The notes beneath the pieces were generated by a model that made no database searches, had not been told where the DNA came from, and saw nothing but the letters and a program-made list of their open reading frames with translations. From positions 3,639,825 through 3,703,824 of the forward strand of contig NZ_KB910516.1 in assembly GCF_000372825.1 (NCBI RefSeq): a DNA stretch of 64,000 nt, in the 5' to 3' direction. The DNA comes from Methylobacterium sp. 77. Lineage in GTDB: Bacteria > Pseudomonadota > Alphaproteobacteria > Rhizobiales > Beijerinckiaceae. Both the position numbers and the translations under genes were made by a program. Each line of letters opens with the position of its first letter. Positions within the stretch are counted from its first letter, which is position 1. Of this stretch, positions 33,817 through 43,044 are shown piece by piece.

Positions 33817-36800
33817 TCACTCCGCTGCGTCGGAGACCTGGAAGCCGGCGATGCCGATGCGTTCCGGGTTGATGGCGGCGAGCGCGCGCTTGGCCGTCTC
33901 CAGCGGATGCTCGGCCTCGATCCTCACGGAGGTCAGGTCCGGGCTTTTGTAGACGGTGACGATGGTGTCCATCACCTCGGTGAGCGTCGTGCGCTTGTCC
34001 TCCGGCGCGGCGATGAGAAGCTGGAGCCCCCAGGCCTGATAGAGGTCGACCAGGGCCTGGGAGTTGCGCACGTCGAGCTTCGAGAAGGCCTCGTCGAGGA
34101 GGCAGAGGCCGAGGCCGGGATTCTCGTCGCCGGGCCTGTCACCGGGATAATAGGCCGAGGCCAGCGAGGCCGCGATGGCGACGTAGAACGGCGCCTGCGC
34201 CTCGCCGCCCGATCCGCGCAGGGCCCGGTTCGACATCGTGGTGCGGTTGCCCGCCGTGTCGCGCATGCCGATCTCGTAGACGAAGTAATTGCGGTAATCG
34301 GCGAGCCGCGCCGCGCTCTCGTCTCCGTCGATCAGGGCGGTGATCTCCTCGATCGCGGCCGCGAGCGGGCCGGACGACGCCTCACCGGCCTTCTCCGGCA
34401 AAATCCCGCCCGACGAGATCCCGCCCGGCAGAATCGCCTGCGCCGCGTCGGCCGAGCGCGCGACTTCGGTGGCGAGGGCGTGAACGGCGGCGTAGCGGCG
34501 GTCGACCGTGGCCTCGAAGGCATAGGTCTGGCCGGTGAAGGTCTGGGTCGAGAGCCGCTCGTTCAGGGCATCCAGCCGGGCGCGGACCCGCTCGAACTTG
34601 TCGGCGAGGCGCGTCAGCAGATCCTCGGTCATGAGCCGCCGCATCTCGCCCTCGGCCCGCACGGCCTGATCGCGGTAGCGCCGCAACTCATGGCCCGCTA
34701 CCTCCTCATGGGCGCGGGCGACCCAGGAATAGCCGAACGAGGCCGGCGCATCGCCATTGCCGAGCGGGTTCTCGATGCGCCACTGCACGCAATACTCGGC
34801 GAGATCGCGCTCGGCGGCCCGACCTTGGGTGCGCGCGGTCTCCATCGCCTCGCGGGCGGCACCGCGTGCGGCATTGGCGAGGGCCGCCAACTCCTTCGCA
34901 TCGAGGCCCGCCGCATCGGCCCGCGCCTTGGCGACCGCTCTCGGGTCGAACCCGTCCGGCCGCACCAGGCGGATGCGGACGGAATCCCCCGCGACCCAGC
35001 GCGCATGCGCGCTGCGCCTCGCCTGGAGCGCGCCGCGCATGGCCTCGCGCGAGGTGGAGACCTTCGCCTTCAGCCCCGCTTCCTCGCCGAGAAGCGCGTC
35101 GCGCTTGGGCTCCAGCACCTGGACCAGTTCGGTGAGATAGGCCGAGCGCTCCTTGGCGAGCTCCTTGATCTCGGCTTCCAGTGCGCCGGTATCGGCCTTC
35201 TCCACCGCCTCGCGCTCGGTGGTGAGGCTGCGCCGCCGGCCCTCCATGGCATCGGCCTCCTCGCGCAGGGAGGCGATGTCGAGATTCGCCTCGGCGAGGC
35301 GGCCCCGCAGGATCGCGGCGATCCGGGCGGCCTCGCGCAAGACGCCGGCCTCGCCGCGCAGGCGCCGCGCTTCGGTCACCGCGTGTTCCAGGTTCTGGCG
35401 GCTCTCGGCGGTGGGCCCGCGGCTGCCGCGGGTCATCATCAGCTGGACAGGCCGTACCACGGAATAGGCCATGCCGGAGGTCGAGCGGCCGCTCGGCGCC
35501 ACGGCACGGCTCATATGAGCCAGGGCCGCGTCGTTGGGGGCGAGATCGTAGCCGCCGAGCCGGGCGGCGAGGAAGGCCTGGGCATGGGGATCGCGCGTCT
35601 CGATCAGCGAGATCGGCCCCTCGTCGTCGCGCCCGCCCCGTCGCCGCGCGGTATCCGTCGTCTTGACCAGCAGGCAGCGGTAGAACTGGCTCTTGCGGAC
35701 TTCGAGATGGGCGAAGGCCTCGTTCAGCCGGTCCGGCTCGACCACGAGTGCCTCGCGAGCACCGCCGAGCAGGCCTTCCAGGGCCGCCCCCCATTTCGGG
35801 TCGGTGATCTCGGCGAGCTCGCAGATCGGCGTCGCGTCGATCCCGAGGCGGGCGAGTTCGTCGCGGAACCCGGCCGTGTCGGAGGAGAGGCGCGCGCCGC
35901 TCGCACGCCCGGTCCCGACCTCGGCCGAGAGGGCCTGCGCTTCCTTCTCCTGGGCGCGGGCGCGCAGGGCCATGTCCTCGGCGGCGGTGTCGAGCGGAGT
36001 GGCGATGTCGGAGAGCGAGGCCAGTGCCGCGAGAAGTCCGCCCAGGGGACCGTCGGAGCGGAGCGATTCCTCGGGCGGCGCGTCACGGCGCAGGCCGGAG
36101 CGCGAGCACGAGGCCACGACACGCGCCGCCTCCCTGTCGATGCGCTGGATCTCGGCGAAGACGACGTTGAGCTTACCCGCCTCCTGGACCATCCCGACGA
36201 GATCGGCGACGCGGGTGGAGAGGTCGCGCTTGTCGCGCGCCAGCATGGCGAGGCCGGCATTGGAGGCGGCGAGCCGCCCTTCCCCCTGACTTCCGGCGAG
36301 CATCGCCTTCTTACCCGCGATCTCGCCGTCGATCTCGCGCACGAAGCCCTGGCTGGTGCTCACGCTCTCGCGGGCGATGCGCAGGCGCTCGGCCGTCTCG
36401 ACGAGCCGGGACCGCGCCTGGGTGACATCGAGGATGCGGCGACGCAGGTCGGCGCCGGCCGCACGCAGCTCGTCCAGGGCGGCGGAGAGGCTGGCCTGCG
36501 CCCAGGTCTCGTAGCGCTTGAGGATGCGGCCGAGATGGGAGAGCCGGCGCTCCAGTTCCTCGATCGTCTCCAGGAGCCGGCGCCAGTTCTCCACCGACTG
36601 GCGGATGCGGGCCACGTCCAGGGGCTCCGGCTCGAGCACGAAGGAGCGCACGAAGGCGGAGGAATCGAAGATCGGCTTGAACGCCACGGCGTTGGAGAAG
36701 GTCCGCAGGAAATGGCGCGGCTCCGGGCTCGGCGCGCCCTCGCGCATCAGCGCCAGCACCTCGGCGGTGAAGCGCTCTCCGGAGGCGCGGAATTCCTCGA

Positions 36801-37302
36801 ACCGGTCGGCCTGAACGCGCAGATCCTTGGCGATCTCCGGCCAGGGCGCGACGTAGCTGCCCTCGGCGGTCTCGCGGACGTAATCGGCGATCTCGAACCG
36901 GTGTCCGACCGCGATGAAGCGTGACAGCGTGGTCTCGCGGCTATCCTCGGCGCGGGCCGCCATGGCGAGGCCCACCGACACCACGCGGCCGGTGGTCTCG
37001 TTCTCGAAGACCAGGACGATCAGGGTCTCGCAGGCCTCGCGGGTCGGGCGCCCGCCCTCGGCGGGGTCGCTGATCCAGCCGAGACAGTAATCGCGCACCG
37101 TGCGGGCGCTGCGACCGGAGGCGGAGGCGTTCAGGGCGAGGCGGCTCGCGTTGTTGCCGGCGAGGACGGTGCCCACGGCATCGAAGATCGTCGACTTTCC
37201 CGCCCCCGTCGGCCCGACCAAGGCAGCCGCCCCCCGGATCCGGATCTGCTCGCGCCGGATCAGGTACCAGTTGGAGAGGACGATGTCGGTGAGGCGATAC
37301 AC
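33817..37302 (-). CDS. jetC: SMC-like ATPase of a Wadjet/MksB-type system (JetC-like)
   Basis: A 1161-residue SMC/MukB-type protein. The N-terminal head carries Walker A GPTGAGKST (IRGAAALVGPTGAGKSTIFD); the centre is long coiled coil interrupted near the middle by a hinge-like region; the C-terminal head has the signature GSGGEAQAPFY and Walker B LGLCLLDEAFSKLD, with LLIAAPEDK after it. This matches JetC/MksB. Such proteins extrude DNA loops and, with JetA, JetB and the nuclease JetD, cut small circular plasmids. Here jetC is 2 kb from jetB, separated by a divergent SDR/LysR pair, and jetD is missing. GTG start. Confidence 0.88.
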   Translation of the reverse strand: MYRLTDIVLSNWYLIRREQIRIRGAAALVGPTGAGKSTIFDAVGTVLAGNNASRLALNASASGRSARTVRDYCLGWISDPAEGGRPTREACETLIVLVFENETTGRVVSVGLAMAARAEDSRETTLSRFIAVGHRFEIADYVRETAEGSYVAPWPEIAKDLRVQADRFEEFRASGERFTAEVLALMREGAPSPEPRHFLRTFSNAVAFKPIFDSSAFVRSFVLEPEPLDVARIRQSVENWRRLLETIEELERRLSHLGRILKRYETWAQASLSAALDELRAAGADLRRRILDVTQARSRLVETAERLRIARESVSTSQGFVREIDGEIAGKKAMLAGSQGEGRLAASNAGLAMLARDKRDLSTRVADLVGMVQEAGKLNVVFAEIQRIDREAARVVASCSRSGLRRDAPPEESLRSDGPLGGLLAALASLSDIATPLDTAAEDMALRARAQEKEAQALSAEVGTGRASGARLSSDTAGFRDELARLGIDATPICELAEITDPKWGAALEGLLGGAREALVVEPDRLNEAFAHLEVRKSQFYRCLLVKTTDTARRRGGRDDEGPISLIETRDPHAQAFLAARLGGYDLAPNDAALAHMSRAVAPSGRSTSGMAYSVVRPVQLMMTRGSRGPTAESRQNLEHAVTEARRLRGEAGVLREAARIAAILRGRLAEANLDIASLREEADAMEGRRRSLTTEREAVEKADTGALEAEIKELAKERSAYLTELVQVLEPKRDALLGEEAGLKAKVSTSREAMRGALQARRSAHARWVAGDSVRIRLVRPDGFDPRAVAKARADAAGLDAKELAALANAARGAAREAMETARTQGRAAERDLAEYCVQWRIENPLGNGDAPASFGYSWVARAHEEVAGHELRRYRDQAVRAEGEMRRLMTEDLLTRLADKFERVRARLDALNERLSTQTFTGQTYAFEATVDRRYAAVHALATEVARSADAAQAILPGGISSGGILPEKAGEASSGPLAAAIEEITALIDGDESAARLADYRNYFVYEIGMRDTAGNRTTMSNRALRGSGGEAQAPFYVAIAASLASAYYPGDRPGDENPGLGLCLLDEAFSKLDVRNSQALVDLYQAWGLQLLIAAPEDKRTTLTEVMDTIVTVYKSPDLTSVRIEAEHPLETAKRALAAINPERIGIAGFQVSDAAE

Positions 37303-37425
37303 CGGGCAGGGGGCTCCAGAGGGAGTATGGCGAAGCCCGGCATGAACGCCACCGGCCGATGATGCAAGTCGGCGGCTCGATCCACTGCCGCCAACTCGCG
37401 CGGCAAGTCCTTACCTGGCATCCCC

Positions 37426-38220
37426 TCACGCAATGGTGGGGACGATGCCGCCTTCCGCGCGCAGGGCGGCGCCGTTGGTGGCGGCCGAGAGGGGACTGGC
37501 CAGATAGGCCACCATCGAGGCGACTTCCTCGGGCTCGATCATGCGCTGGATCAGCGAGAGCGGCCGATGCACCCGGAAGAACTCCTCCTCCATCGCCTGC
37601 GGCGAGGCCGTGGGATCGGATGCGACGCTTCTCAGGAAGTCGACGATGCCCTCCGAGCGGGTCGGTCCGGGCAAGACGGAGTTCACGGTGACGCCGGTCC
37701 CCTTGGCCAGCTGGGCGAGGCCCCGCGCGATGGCGAGCTGGGCCGATTTCGTCACGGCGTAATGCATCATGTCGGGCGGCGGCAGCAGACCCGATTCGCT
37801 GGAGATGAAGATGATGCGCCCCCAGTCGCGCTCGATCATCGGCTGGAAATAGGTCCGGGCGAGGCGGGCGCCTCCGACCACGTTCACGTCGAAGAGCCGG
37901 CGCCAATCGTCGTCCGAGATGTCCGCGAAGGCCTTGGATTCGTAGATGCCGAGGTTGTTCACCAGCACGTCCACATGCGGAACCTCGCGGGCAAGGATCG
38001 CCGCTCCCTCCTCGCTCGCCGCATCGGCCAGTACGGCGCGGACCACACCGGCACCGGGCACCGCCCTGACGAGGGATGCGGCCTCATCGAGCTTGGCCTG
38101 CGAGCGACCGGTGATCACCACCTCCGCGCCTTCGCCGGCCAGGGCCTTGGCGATGGACAGGCCGATTCCCGCCGTCGAGCCGGTGACGAGGGCGATCTTG
38201 TCCGCGAGCTTCAAATCCAT
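37426..38220 (-). CDS. Short-chain dehydrogenase/reductase
   Basis: A 264-residue classical SDR: cofactor loop VTGSTAGIGLSIA, NNLG motif VDVLVNNLGIYES, catalytic Ser in IIFISSESG and YAVTK. The final segment TNGAALRAEGGIVPTIA is typical. Substrate is unknown. The ATG at 38220 is preferred to one 93 bases upstream because GGAGG precedes it and the family starts here. It is divergent from a LysR gene, the usual sign of a regulator-target pair. Confidence 0.9.
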   Translation of the reverse strand: MDLKLADKIALVTGSTAGIGLSIAKALAGEGAEVVITGRSQAKLDEAASLVRAVPGAGVVRAVLADAASEEGAAILAREVPHVDVLVNNLGIYESKAFADISDDDWRRLFDVNVVGGARLARTYFQPMIERDWGRIIFISSESGLLPPPDMMHYAVTKSAQLAIARGLAQLAKGTGVTVNSVLPGPTRSEGIVDFLRSVASDPTASPQAMEEEFFRVHRPLSLIQRMIEPEEVASMVAYLASPLSAATNGAALRAEGGIVPTIA

Positions 38221-38337
38221 GGGTCGATCCTCCGTTGCAGCGCGGATGCCGCGCCTGTCCATGGACCACAGGTGCGCCCGAGGACCATTGATGAGAAGGA
38301 CGCGACCAGGCACGATGGTCGTGCATCGAAATCACGA

Positions 38338-39246
38338 ATGGAGCCGTCGGTGGACAATCGTCTCGGCGAGATGGAGGTTTTCGTGCAGGTGGCCCGGACC
38401 GGGAGCTTCGCCGCGGCCGCCAGGGCCCTGCGACAGACGCCCTCGGCGGTGAGCCGGGCGGTGGCACGGATCGAGGCGCGCGTGGGTACGCGCCTGATCG
38501 TGCGCACCACTCGCTCGCTTCGCCTCACGCAGGAAGGCGAGACCTATCTGCTCCGCGCCGGCGATGTTCTGGCCGAGGTCGATGCCATTGAGGGCAGCCT
38601 CGATCGCGGCTCGGCCGAACCGAGCGGCATCCTGCGGGTGAATGCGTCGGTCCCGTTCGGAATGCATGTTCTGGTGCCGATGCTGCCGGCCTATCTCGCG
38701 GACTTCCCTCGGATCACCATCGATCTCACCCTGACCGATGAAGTGGTCGATCTCGTCGAGGCGCGAGCCGATATCGCCATCCGGATCGGTCCGTTACGGG
38801 ACACGCGCCTGCGGGCGAAGCGCCTGGGCTCGAGCCGGATGGTCGTCGTGGCGAGCCCCGGCTATCTGGCGGAGCATGGATCTCCCGACCATCCGGCGGA
38901 ACTGGAGCGGCACAGATGCCTCAATTTCAGCTTCCGCCGCTCGCTCGATTCGTGGCCGTTCCGGGTGGACGGCGCGGTGGTCCAGCGGCCGATCACCGGC
39001 AATTTCTACGGCAACTCGGGAGAGATCGTCCGCATCATGGCGATCGGCGACGGCGGTATCGCCCGGCTTGCCCGCTTCCATGTGGGCGCAGACCTCGCCT
39101 CAGGCAGGCTCGAACCTCTGCTCGAATCGTTCAACCCGGGCGATGCCGAGGATATCCATGCGCTCTATGCCGGCAGCGAACGCCTGTCGCCGCGCCTGCG
39201 CAGCATGCTGGATTTTCTGGGTGAGCGAATGACGGTCGAGGGTTGA
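38338..39246 (+). CDS. LysR-family transcriptional regulator
   Basis: A 302-residue LysR regulator. The N-terminal winged helix-turn-helix is clear (MEVFVQVARTGSFAAAARAL, TPSAVSRAVARIEARVG), followed by the substrate-binding domain with SVPFGMHVLVPMLPAYL and DIAIRIGPLRDTRLRAKRLG, as in the CrgA/PecT-like group. Divergent from the SDR gene, whose expression it probably controls from the shared 117-bp region. The pair lies between jetB and jetC. Confidence 0.92.
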   Translation: MEPSVDNRLGEMEVFVQVARTGSFAAAARALRQTPSAVSRAVARIEARVGTRLIVRTTRSLRLTQEGETYLLRAGDVLAEVDAIEGSLDRGSAEPSGILRVNASVPFGMHVLVPMLPAYLADFPRITIDLTLTDEVVDLVEARADIAIRIGPLRDTRLRAKRLGSSRMVVVASPGYLAEHGSPDHPAELERHRCLNFSFRRSLDSWPFRVDGAVVQRPITGNFYGNSGEIVRIMAIGDGGIARLARFHVGADLASGRLEPLLESFNPGDAEDIHALYAGSERLSPRLRSMLDFLGERMTVEG

Positions 39247-39314
39247 GCCGTGCGCCGCCCGTGTTTCATGTGAAATCTTAACCATGGGGTCCGAGGGCGC
39301 CCGTCGACCGGGTC

Positions 39315-39950
39315 TCAGACTTCGTCCTCCATGCGTGCCGAGGCCCAGGCGCGGACCTGCTCCATCCAGGCATCGGGCGACAGCACGGCGATTCCGGGCA
39401 GCACCATCAGGGGCGTGATCTTCTCGACCTTGTCGCGCTCGCCGAGACGTAGGCCGCCTCTGCGGGCGAAGAAACGCAGGATCTCCGTGAGGCGGGCTTC
39501 TTCCGGTGCTTCGCTGCGCGCGGCGGTGCGGATCGATTCGGCGATGTCGTCGGTGGTGCATTCCACCACGCCGTCGGTGGTGACGCGATGGTCGCGGAGC
39601 CCCTCTTCATAGGCGAGTCGAAGCGCGAGCAGCACCAGGGTCTCGTCCTTGCGCAGGCGCTCGGCCTGCCCATCGTGGCGCACGCCGTCGGCCGGCACGC
39701 GCAGGAACACCATCTGATCGCGGGGCGAGACCTCGAACCCGTAGCCGAGGCAGGCGAAGTAGCTCTTGAAGAAGGGCGCGTAGTGCCGGGCAATGTCGTA
39801 GGACCGGCCGATGCCGGGCGTGTCGGCGTAAAGGCACTGGCTCTTCAAGACGACCTGCAACGCGCGGGTCAGGTCATCCTCGGACGGCGCGCGTGCGCCC
39901 GGAGGCGGCGGTTCGTCACCATCGACGATGGCGCGGAAGGCCTCGATCAT
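39315..39950 (-). CDS. jetB: DUF4194 protein, JetB/MksE-like
   Basis: A 211-residue protein of the DUF4194 group that acts as the KITE-type subunit (MksE/JetB) of condensin-like systems. Landmarks are LTRALQVVLKSQCLYADTPG, the YAPFFKSYFACLGYGFEVS region, and the diagnostic KDETLVLLALRLAYEEGL, followed by a winged-helix part (LTEILRFFARRGGLRLGE). It should bind JetA and JetC and sense DNA. A clear ribosome-binding site is not visible, so it may be translated from the upstream message. Confidence 0.87.
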   Translation of the reverse strand: MIEAFRAIVDGDEPPPPGARAPSEDDLTRALQVVLKSQCLYADTPGIGRSYDIARHYAPFFKSYFACLGYGFEVSPRDQMVFLRVPADGVRHDGQAERLRKDETLVLLALRLAYEEGLRDHRVTTDGVVECTTDDIAESIRTAARSEAPEEARLTEILRFFARRGGLRLGERDKVEKITPLMVLPGIAVLSPDAWMEQVRAWASARMEDEV

Positions 39951-40040
39951 AGGGAGGATCCGGTCCGGTCGAACGGGACACGGTGCCCCGTCATCCCGCC
40001 TCGTTAGCCGGATCGCGGCCCCGACACAAAATCCGCTCCC

Positions 40041-40325
40041 TCACGCCGCCTTGGCGGGAGTGGGTTTGGCGGAGGAGGCCTTGAACAGCGACAGGCATTC
40101 CGTGTCGCGGTGCATGCTGAGGATCGAGGCGCGGTCGATGGACGGATTCTCGGAGAGCACCCGCTGCACCTCCTCCACCACCTTGCCGTAGCGGGCGGCA
40201 TCGAAATTCCGCTCCAGCGGGCTGACGGCGATGTAGGTCTCGACGACGAGGACGCGCTCCGTCCGCTCTTTGCCAACCTCGACGGCGATCCAGGCGGACT
40301 TGATCAAGCATTTGCCGGAATTCAT
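40041..40325 (-). CDS. 94-aa protein encoded between jetA and jetB
   Basis: A small basic/acidic mixed protein: CLIKSAWIAVEVGKERTERV, VETYIAVSPLERNFDAARYG, EVQRVLSENPSIDRASILSM and a Lys/Ala/Pro tail. Predicted alternating strands and helices; no membrane segment. GAGAGGA lies about 10 bases before the ATG. It stands in the jet gene order but is no known Jet/Mks subunit. It might be an accessory factor, or simply an unrelated neighbour; the gaps on both sides (209 and 90 bp) are larger than in a tight operon. Confidence 0.65.
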   Translation of the reverse strand: MNSGKCLIKSAWIAVEVGKERTERVLVVETYIAVSPLERNFDAARYGKVVEEVQRVLSENPSIDRASILSMHRDTECLSLFKASSAKPTPAKAA

Positions 40326-40534
40326 GGGTGAGCATCCTCTCAGCTCCCGCTTTATACGGGTATGGCAAGAGAATGATCCGACTTCGCGCTCCTGCCAAGG
40401 GCATGAACACTCTTGTGATCGCGCCGTGGCCATCCCGAAGATTGTGCAGCGCAATCGAGCCAATCGCGTTTCAGATCACGATGTGAGAGAACGCGATCTC
40501 GCGTCTCGAGATCCGATCGAGCCTGCGCGGGCCG

Positions 40535-41977
40535 TCACCTCGACGATCCTCGCTCGGTGCCCGCAAGCCTGGCGCCCTGTCGCCGCGGGATCGGCTGGGG
40601 AGCCGGGCGCGACCGCTCCACCAGGAAATCCGGACAGTCGAGCCAGCCGTTGGAGACGCGGCCCTCCACCCGCGACAGGCGGTAGCGGGCATTGAGCAGA
40701 CCGTCGAACAGGACGTCGATCTCGCGCAGGCGCTGAAACACCACGAACTCGTCTACATCCGCCACGGTGATCTCGGAGCCGCGGATGGCGGGGCTCGCCC
40801 CGAGTTTGCGTTCGACGAAGGCGATGACCCGCTCCGGCGTCACCATCACCCGCTGACGGAAGGCGTCCTTGGCCAGGATGAAGGCCTCGATCGCCGGGTC
40901 GAGGCGGATCTCCGGCAGCGGCTCGGACAGGATCGCCGCCCGCCTCATCCGGGGGGTATAGACATGCGGCTCGCCGATGGGCGGGCGTAGCAGGGAGACC
41001 TGCGCGGGGGGCGCAGCATCCGACCATTCCGCGGCCCCCACCGCCCGTAGCGCCGCCGCCGTGCGCTCGATCCGGTCGGAATCGCGATGGTCCATGTAGC
41101 GGAGAGCGGCCGCGATCCGGCGCTCCAGCCGGGCGACGATGTCGGCCACGCTGTCGAGATGGCGGTCGATGCCCTCGAAGATCGACAGGATCTCGGCGAG
41201 ATCGCCCCGCACCGCCCGCTCGGCCAAAGTGAGGTCGGCGGCCCTCCCCTCGCGCAGTCCCGCTTCGGCGAGCGCCCGGATGGTGAGGTCGTCGCGCAAC
41301 GCGCGGCCCGCCTCGCGGACGATGCCGGAGCGGAAGCGGAACGGGTTCAGGCGGGTGTGAAGCGTGCGATAATCACTGACGAGATGGCGCGCCACGAACT
41401 CCTCGAAATAGAGCCGGAACGCGGTGCCCTGGTCCTCTTCGCGAAGGATGCGCTCCTCGATCTTGCGCATGGAGCCGGCGAGGCTGCGCAAGTGGCCGAG
41501 GAAGGCACGAGACGCCTTGGCCGCGTTGACCAGGGCCTCGGAACGCTCGGCCGGGTTGGCGACGGCGCTCTCCAGGCTGCCCAAAACTTCGAGCACCGCG
41601 CCGCCATAGGATCGGGTCTCGCCCCGGTCGATGCGCGCGAGTTCTTCGACGACGTGGCGGGCATCGGGGTCGAAATCCACCACCGGCACGTAGCGCTCGC
41701 GCCGCTCCACCAGCCAACCGGCATCGAGGAGGCGCCGGTAGACCGCCGAGCGGCGCTCGATCGGATCGGCCGGCGTCGCCTCGTCGTCGGCGATCTCGCC
41801 CTGGGACCAGTCGGCCGAGAAATCGCCGATGGAGGCGAGCACCTCGCTCTTGCGCAGCGGCTCGGTGGTCTCGGCAAAGACGCGCGCATGCAGGTGCAGC
41901 AGCAGGGCCGCGTTGAAGGCCCGGCTCGGAGACGCCAGCGGCTTGAACAGGTCGTCGGAGAGGCGGGCGAAGAGCAT
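40535..41977 (-). CDS. jetA: Wadjet JetA/MksF-like kleisin subunit
   Basis: A 480-residue protein of the JetA family. It opens with LFARLSDDLFKPLASPSRAF, a hallmark of JetA, followed by helical kleisin-type regions (YRRLLDAGWLVERRERYVPV, LRSLAGSMRKIEERIL), FEEFVARHLVSDYRTLHTRL, and a C-terminal winged-helix part with ITVADVDEFVVFQRLREIDV. JetA bridges the heads of the SMC protein. It is the first gene of the minus-strand group, with the 94-aa gene and jetB following. Confidence 0.87.
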   Translation of the reverse strand: MLFARLSDDLFKPLASPSRAFNAALLLHLHARVFAETTEPLRKSEVLASIGDFSADWSQGEIADDEATPADPIERRSAVYRRLLDAGWLVERRERYVPVVDFDPDARHVVEELARIDRGETRSYGGAVLEVLGSLESAVANPAERSEALVNAAKASRAFLGHLRSLAGSMRKIEERILREEDQGTAFRLYFEEFVARHLVSDYRTLHTRLNPFRFRSGIVREAGRALRDDLTIRALAEAGLREGRAADLTLAERAVRGDLAEILSIFEGIDRHLDSVADIVARLERRIAAALRYMDHRDSDRIERTAAALRAVGAAEWSDAAPPAQVSLLRPPIGEPHVYTPRMRRAAILSEPLPEIRLDPAIEAFILAKDAFRQRVMVTPERVIAFVERKLGASPAIRGSEITVADVDEFVVFQRLREIDVLFDGLLNARYRLSRVEGRVSNGWLDCPDFLVERSRPAPQPIPRRQGARLAGTERGSSR

Positions 41978-42054
41978 GGCGCGTGAGCGGAGGACAGCCC
42001 GCGCCCCGGCCTCAAGTCAATCGAGGGGCACCAAAGGCCTGTGTGCGACGGCTC

Positions 42055-42396
42055 TCAGAGGCCGCGGCAGCGGGTGCGGACGAGACCCGAGAAGTCCTTC
42101 TCGGAACTCTGCACCTCGTTGAGCTTCTCGCCGCGCTCCGCTCCCGAGAGGCAGCGGCCATAGACACTGGCCACCCTGCGCATGGTCTCCACGTGCCGGC
42201 GCCAGACGCGGCAGCGATTGGCATCGTCGCCCTCGGCCTGTTCGAGCTGGTCGATGGCCTGTCGCTGCATCGAGTTGGCGACGAGCACGTCGCGGGCGCA
42301 GGCGACATCGGCCCGGGCGGGGACGACCCATAGGGTGAGCCCTGCGACCGCGGCCGCCGTCAGCGCCCGTTCGCCCTTTGCATGGAGACGGATCAT
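42055..42396 (-). CDS. Small secreted protein of unknown function
   Basis: A 113-residue protein with signal peptide (ALTAAAVAGLTLWVVPARA), then four to five cysteines (VACARDVLV, ANRCRVWRR, YGRCLSGAE, RTRCRGL) that may form disulfides, in a helical body. Its ATG overlaps the ptsN stop (ATGA), so it is co-translated with ptsN. No family recognised. Confidence 0.72.
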   Translation of the reverse strand: MIRLHAKGERALTAAAVAGLTLWVVPARADVACARDVLVANSMQRQAIDQLEQAEGDDANRCRVWRRHVETMRRVASVYGRCLSGAERGEKLNEVQSSEKDFSGLVRTRCRGL

Positions 42397-42860
42397 GCCG
42401 CTTCCGATTTCGTCGTCTGGGTCAGGAGAGCGTAGAGCGCATTGGCATCTCTCGCCGCGCGGATGCGGTCGAGGACGCCCGGCTCGCGCAGGAGCCGCGC
42501 GACCTGGGCGAGCGCCTTGAGGTGCTCGGCCCCTGCCCCTTCCGGGGCGAGGAGAAGGAAGGCGATATCGATCGGCTGGCCATCCAGCGACTCGAAATCC
42601 ACCGGGCGCTCAAGGCGGGCGACCAGGCCGAACAGCCGGTCGAGGCCCGGAAGCTTGCCATGAGGGATCGCGACACCGTCGCCGATGCCGGTGGAACCCA
42701 GGCGCTCACGCTGGAGCAGGGTCTCGAACACCTCGCGCTCGTCGAGCGCAGGCAGTTGACGCACCGCATGGGCGCTCAATTCCTGGAGGATCTGCTTCTT
42801 TGCGCGCGCGCGCAGAGAGGTCACCACGGAATCCGGACTGAGGAATTCCAGAACTGGCAT
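42393..42860 (-). CDS. ptsN: Nitrogen-regulatory PTS enzyme IIA
   Basis: A 155-residue EIIA-Ntr. The phosphorylated histidine is His67 in GVAIPHGK; the family motifs LGSTGIGDG and FESLDGQPIDIAFLLLAPEG are intact. It receives phosphate from NPr/EI-Ntr and regulates potassium transport, carbon storage and nitrogen responses. Placed after rpoN and hpf as in most alphaproteobacteria. The start at 42860 follows the family; an upstream extension exists but has no support. Confidence 0.95.
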   Translation of the reverse strand: MPVLEFLSPDSVVTSLRARAKKQILQELSAHAVRQLPALDEREVFETLLQRERLGSTGIGDGVAIPHGKLPGLDRLFGLVARLERPVDFESLDGQPIDIAFLLLAPEGAGAEHLKALAQVARLLREPGVLDRIRAARDANALYALLTQTTKSEAA

Positions 42861-43044
42861 GGAAGGACTGTCGCCCCATCGGCGACGGCCAAACGGACGC
42901 CGCTCATTTAAAATAACGCTCCGGATGCGTGGTTCCCACGCATCGCGAAACGGCCGATGGTCGGCAAACAGCCTTGCGGCGGTCGGGCGCAGCACTTTGG
43001 ATCGGCCAATTCCGAAGAGAGAATTCCCCCTCCGGGCCGATGCA

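Noticed and set aside
33781..36924. A plus-strand frame of about 1000 codons opposite jetC.
   Set aside because: Arg/Gly/Glu-rich shadow of the SMC gene, with no domain and no ribosome-binding site.
33817..42054. A jetD gene in or beside the jet locus.
   Set aside because: None of the frames here shows topoisomerase-VI-like or DUF3322/DUF2220 features.
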